Assembly: GCA_021846145.1 (NCBI GenBank)
Contig: JAJZCJ010000132.1
Span: 1 to 8,396, forward strand
Direction: 5' to 3'
Length of the DNA: 8,396 nt
Source: Bacillota bacterium
GTDB lineage: Bacteria > Bacillota > Bacilli > Alicyclobacillales > SLC66
Shown: one piece after another, positions 6,770-8,396 of the stretch
Position numbering within the stretch: position 1 is the stretch's first letter
Layout of the letters: each line of letters begins with the position of its first letter
Translations under genes and position numbers: made by a program
Notes under the pieces: generated by a model
What the model saw: the letters and a program-made list of their open reading frames with translations, nothing else
What the model was told of the DNA's origin: nothing
The model's database searches: none

Positions 6770-8281
6770 TTGGCAAATAGTGAAGAACAAGTCGTATCGT
6801 TTCATGCGTACATGAAGACCATCACAGATTTTAACAGCGCGATTGCGCTGCTCGATTGGGACTCGCGCACGAAGATGCCTAAAAAGGGCGTGGCAGGTCG
6901 TTCAGAAGCACTTGGCACCCTGTCTTCGACAGTATTTCAAATGCAAGTATCACCTGCAATGGGCGCGTTTTTAGAGGCACTGGAGCCAAACGCGGATAAT
7001 CTTGATCAAAAAACCAAGCGCATGCTGGAAACCAGTCGGAAATTTTATGACCTTAACCAGAAGATTCCGGCTGAGCGTTTTCATGAATTTGTTGTCTTGC
7101 GTTCGCAAGCAGAAGCGGTGTGGCAAGAGGCGCGAGCACAGAGCGATTTTTCCATGTTTGCCCCCTATCTAGAGAAAATCGTGGCGATGACCAAGGAATT
7201 TATCGGCTACTGGGGATACAAGGATCACCCTTATAATACGCTGTTGGACATGTATGAAGAAGGGTTGACGGTAAGCGTACTTGACCCCCTATTTGCACAG
7301 GTTCGCAAACAGACGCTCACGCTACTAGATAAAATTAAATCTTCCCCTCAACTTGATACGAGTTTTCTTGAAAGGCGCTTTGATCCCATCAAACAAAGGC
7401 AATTTAGTGAATTTATATTGACACAAATGGGATATGATTTTGACGCGGGACGACTTGATGAGACGGCCCACCCATTTGCCACGGGAATTGCCCCTGGAGA
7501 TGTGCGCGTCACGACTAGGTATTTGCCGAATTTCTTTAATTCGGCGCTGTTTGGCTCGATCCACGAGGGTGGACATGCACTATATGAGCAAAACATCAGC
7601 GAGGACCTTGCCGGAACGCCGCTTCATACGGGTGTGTCGATGAGCATTCATGAGTCACAATCCCGTTTTTGGGAAAACATCATCGGTCGCAGCCATGAAT
7701 TCTGGCAACGTTATTTTCCGGATTTACAAAAGCTTTTTCCTGCTGAATTGGGTGATGTGAATATCGATCAGTTCTATGCGGCGGTCAATGCCGTGTCGCC
7801 GTCGCTGATTCGCGTCGAGGCAGATGAAGTGACGTACAATCTGCACATCATGATTCGCTATGAACTGGAAAAAGCACTGATTACAGGGGATCTCCAAGTC
7901 AAGGATTTGCCTAGTGCGTGGAATGAAAAAATGCATGATTACCTTGGGATCACTCCGCCAGATGATCGGGATGGTGTGCTCCAAGACGTACACTGGTCTG
8001 ATGGTAGCTTTGGCTACTTTCCGTCTTATTCACTAGGGAACATTTACGGGGCACAAATTGCCCGTGCGCTGGAAAAGGATATGCCGGACTATCATGACCA
8101 AGTGGCAAAGGGAGAATTTGCTGGCATCAGAAGTTGGCTTAAAACCCATATTCACCAGTATGGCGCACTGTACAAGCCGGAGGAAATTTTGCACAAGGCC
8201 ACGGGTGGAGGCGTCGATACTAGCGCGATCTTTGATTATTTTGAAAAGAAATTTGCTCATCTTTATGGATTTACCAAATAA
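6770..8281 (+). CDS. M32 family (Taq-type) metallocarboxypeptidase
   Basis: This zinc carboxypeptidase removes C-terminal residues from peptides, probably in the cytoplasm because no signal peptide or membrane helix is seen. The 503 residues match the usual 490-510 of family M32, such as Thermus aquaticus carboxypeptidase Taq and Bacillus YpwA. All family motifs are present in order: HPF (234-236), DVRVT (244-248), the zinc site HEGGH (265-269, catalytic Glu266), HESQ (294-297, third ligand Glu295), IRVEADE (347-353) and GVLQDVHW (402-409). The start is TTG with AAGGAG at 6755-6760, 9 bases upstream. Two stop codons follow in tandem (TAATAA). It is not part of the standard wal gene set, so its placement after rlmH looks like a lineage-specific neighbour. 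A role in peptide recycling is the family expectation; nothing here ties it to the cell wall. Confidence 0.96.
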   Translation: MANSEEQVVSFHAYMKTITDFNSAIALLDWDSRTKMPKKGVAGRSEALGTLSSTVFQMQVSPAMGAFLEALEPNADNLDQKTKRMLETSRKFYDLNQKIPAERFHEFVVLRSQAEAVWQEARAQSDFSMFAPYLEKIVAMTKEFIGYWGYKDHPYNTLLDMYEEGLTVSVLDPLFAQVRKQTLTLLDKIKSSPQLDTSFLERRFDPIKQRQFSEFILTQMGYDFDAGRLDETAHPFATGIAPGDVRVTTRYLPNFFNSALFGSIHEGGHALYEQNISEDLAGTPLHTGVSMSIHESQSRFWENIIGRSHEFWQRYFPDLQKLFPAELGDVNIDQFYAAVNAVSPSLIRVEADEVTYNLHIMIRYELEKALITGDLQVKDLPSAWNEKMHDYLGITPPDDRDGVLQDVHWSDGSFGYFPSYSLGNIYGAQIARALEKDMPDYHDQVAKGEFAGIRSWLKTHIHQYGALYKPEEILHKATGGGVDTSAIFDYFEKKFAHLYGFTK

Positions 8282-8314
8282 TAAAAAAATGAATCGATGA
8301 TTTAGGCACCTTTT

Positions 8315-8352
8315 TCCTCCTTCGTGAGTAAAGTTTACGTAGCGAAGGAGGA
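8315..8352 (+). promoter_or_regulatory. Hairpin that sequesters a Shine-Dalgarno sequence (alternatively a terminator)
   Basis: TCCTCCTTCG (8315-8324) pairs perfectly with CGAAGGAGGA (8343-8352), giving 10 base pairs plus a T-G pair (8325/8342). GTAA (8328-8331) and TTAC (8335-8338) can form a short inner stem. The 3' arm contains AAGGAGG (8345-8351), a near-perfect ribosome site 7 bases before a GTG at 8359, so folding would hide it. As a + strand terminator after the M32 gene it is possible, but the following GTGTTTGTGT is a poor T tract. On the - strand the bases after the stem would be A-rich, not T-rich. Confidence 0.5.
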
Positions 8353-8358
8353 GTGTTT

Positions 8359-8396
8359 GTGTATCCGACGAAACCTCCAAACCCCAACGAGCCAGA
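8359..8396 (+). CDS. Possible start of a further gene, cut by the window end
   Basis: A GTG at 8359, 7 bases after AGGAGG (8346-8351), opens a frame that stays open to the window end and reads MYPTKPPNPNEP. The proline-rich start is not recognisable. The ribosome site is strong, but only 12 complete codons are visible. Other starts in reach are GTG at 8353 (same frame) and TTG at 8357 (another open frame). Which, if any, is used cannot be decided here. Confidence 0.35.
   Translation, partial: MYPTKPPNPNEP

Noticed and set aside
1..8396. Mobile elements, CRISPR arrays, tRNA or rRNA genes, or a new defence system
   Set aside because: No repeat-spacer pattern, transposase, terminal inverted repeats or structured RNA gene was seen. 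Nearly all the sequence is accounted for by conserved core genes.

Overview
The window is the downstream part of a WalRK (YycFG) operon from a Gram-positive bacterium of the class Bacilli. All genes lie on the + strand. The gene order is the tail of walR, then walK, walH (yycH), walI (yycI), walJ (yycJ), an HtrA/DegP-type serine protease (htrC/yyxA position) and rlmH. This matches the classical Bacillus arrangement, so the assignments rest on protein motifs and synteny together. Moderate base composition, strong GGAGG-type ribosome sites and many TTG/GTG starts fit an environmental member of the Bacillales. A lineage near Alicyclobacillaceae is possible, but the sequence alone does not settle genus.

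Layout. Positions 1-56 hold the last codons of the response regulator WalR. Positions 66-1856 encode its partner kinase WalK, with a sensor domain between two membrane helices, then HAMP, PAS, HisKA and HATPase. Positions 1853-4021 encode the membrane-anchored WalK modulators WalH and WalI. Positions 4018-4848 encode the metallo-beta-lactamase-fold protein WalJ. These genes overlap or nearly touch (4-base overlaps at walK/walH and walI/walJ, 3 bases at walH/walI), as expected for one translationally coupled transcript. After a 49-base gap comes the membrane-anchored HtrA protease (start best placed at the TTG at 4898), with an unusual Ser/Gly-rich tail. RlmH, the 23S rRNA pseudouridine-1915 methyltransferase, follows 22 bases later. 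A 44-base gap containing a possible extended -10 promoter precedes a full-length M32 (Taq-type) metallocarboxypeptidase. The last 115 bases contain a strong hairpin whose 3' arm is a perfect Shine-Dalgarno sequence, followed by what may be the first codons of another gene cut by the window edge.

How the genes work together. WalK phosphorylates WalR to control cell-wall hydrolases and wall homeostasis. WalH and WalI contact WalK through the membrane and tune its activity. WalJ is a co-conserved MBL-fold nuclease-like protein, and the HtrA protease handles damaged exported proteins at the membrane surface. RlmH and the M32 peptidase are housekeeping neighbours in ribosome maturation and peptide turnover.

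The window is mainly a conserved core locus, and I found no convincing new system. The points worth a second look are the SD-sequestering hairpin at 8315-8352, the repeat-built tail of the HtrA protein, apparent loss of two zinc-ligand positions in the WalK PAS domain, and the high share of non-ATG starts (five of seven complete genes).
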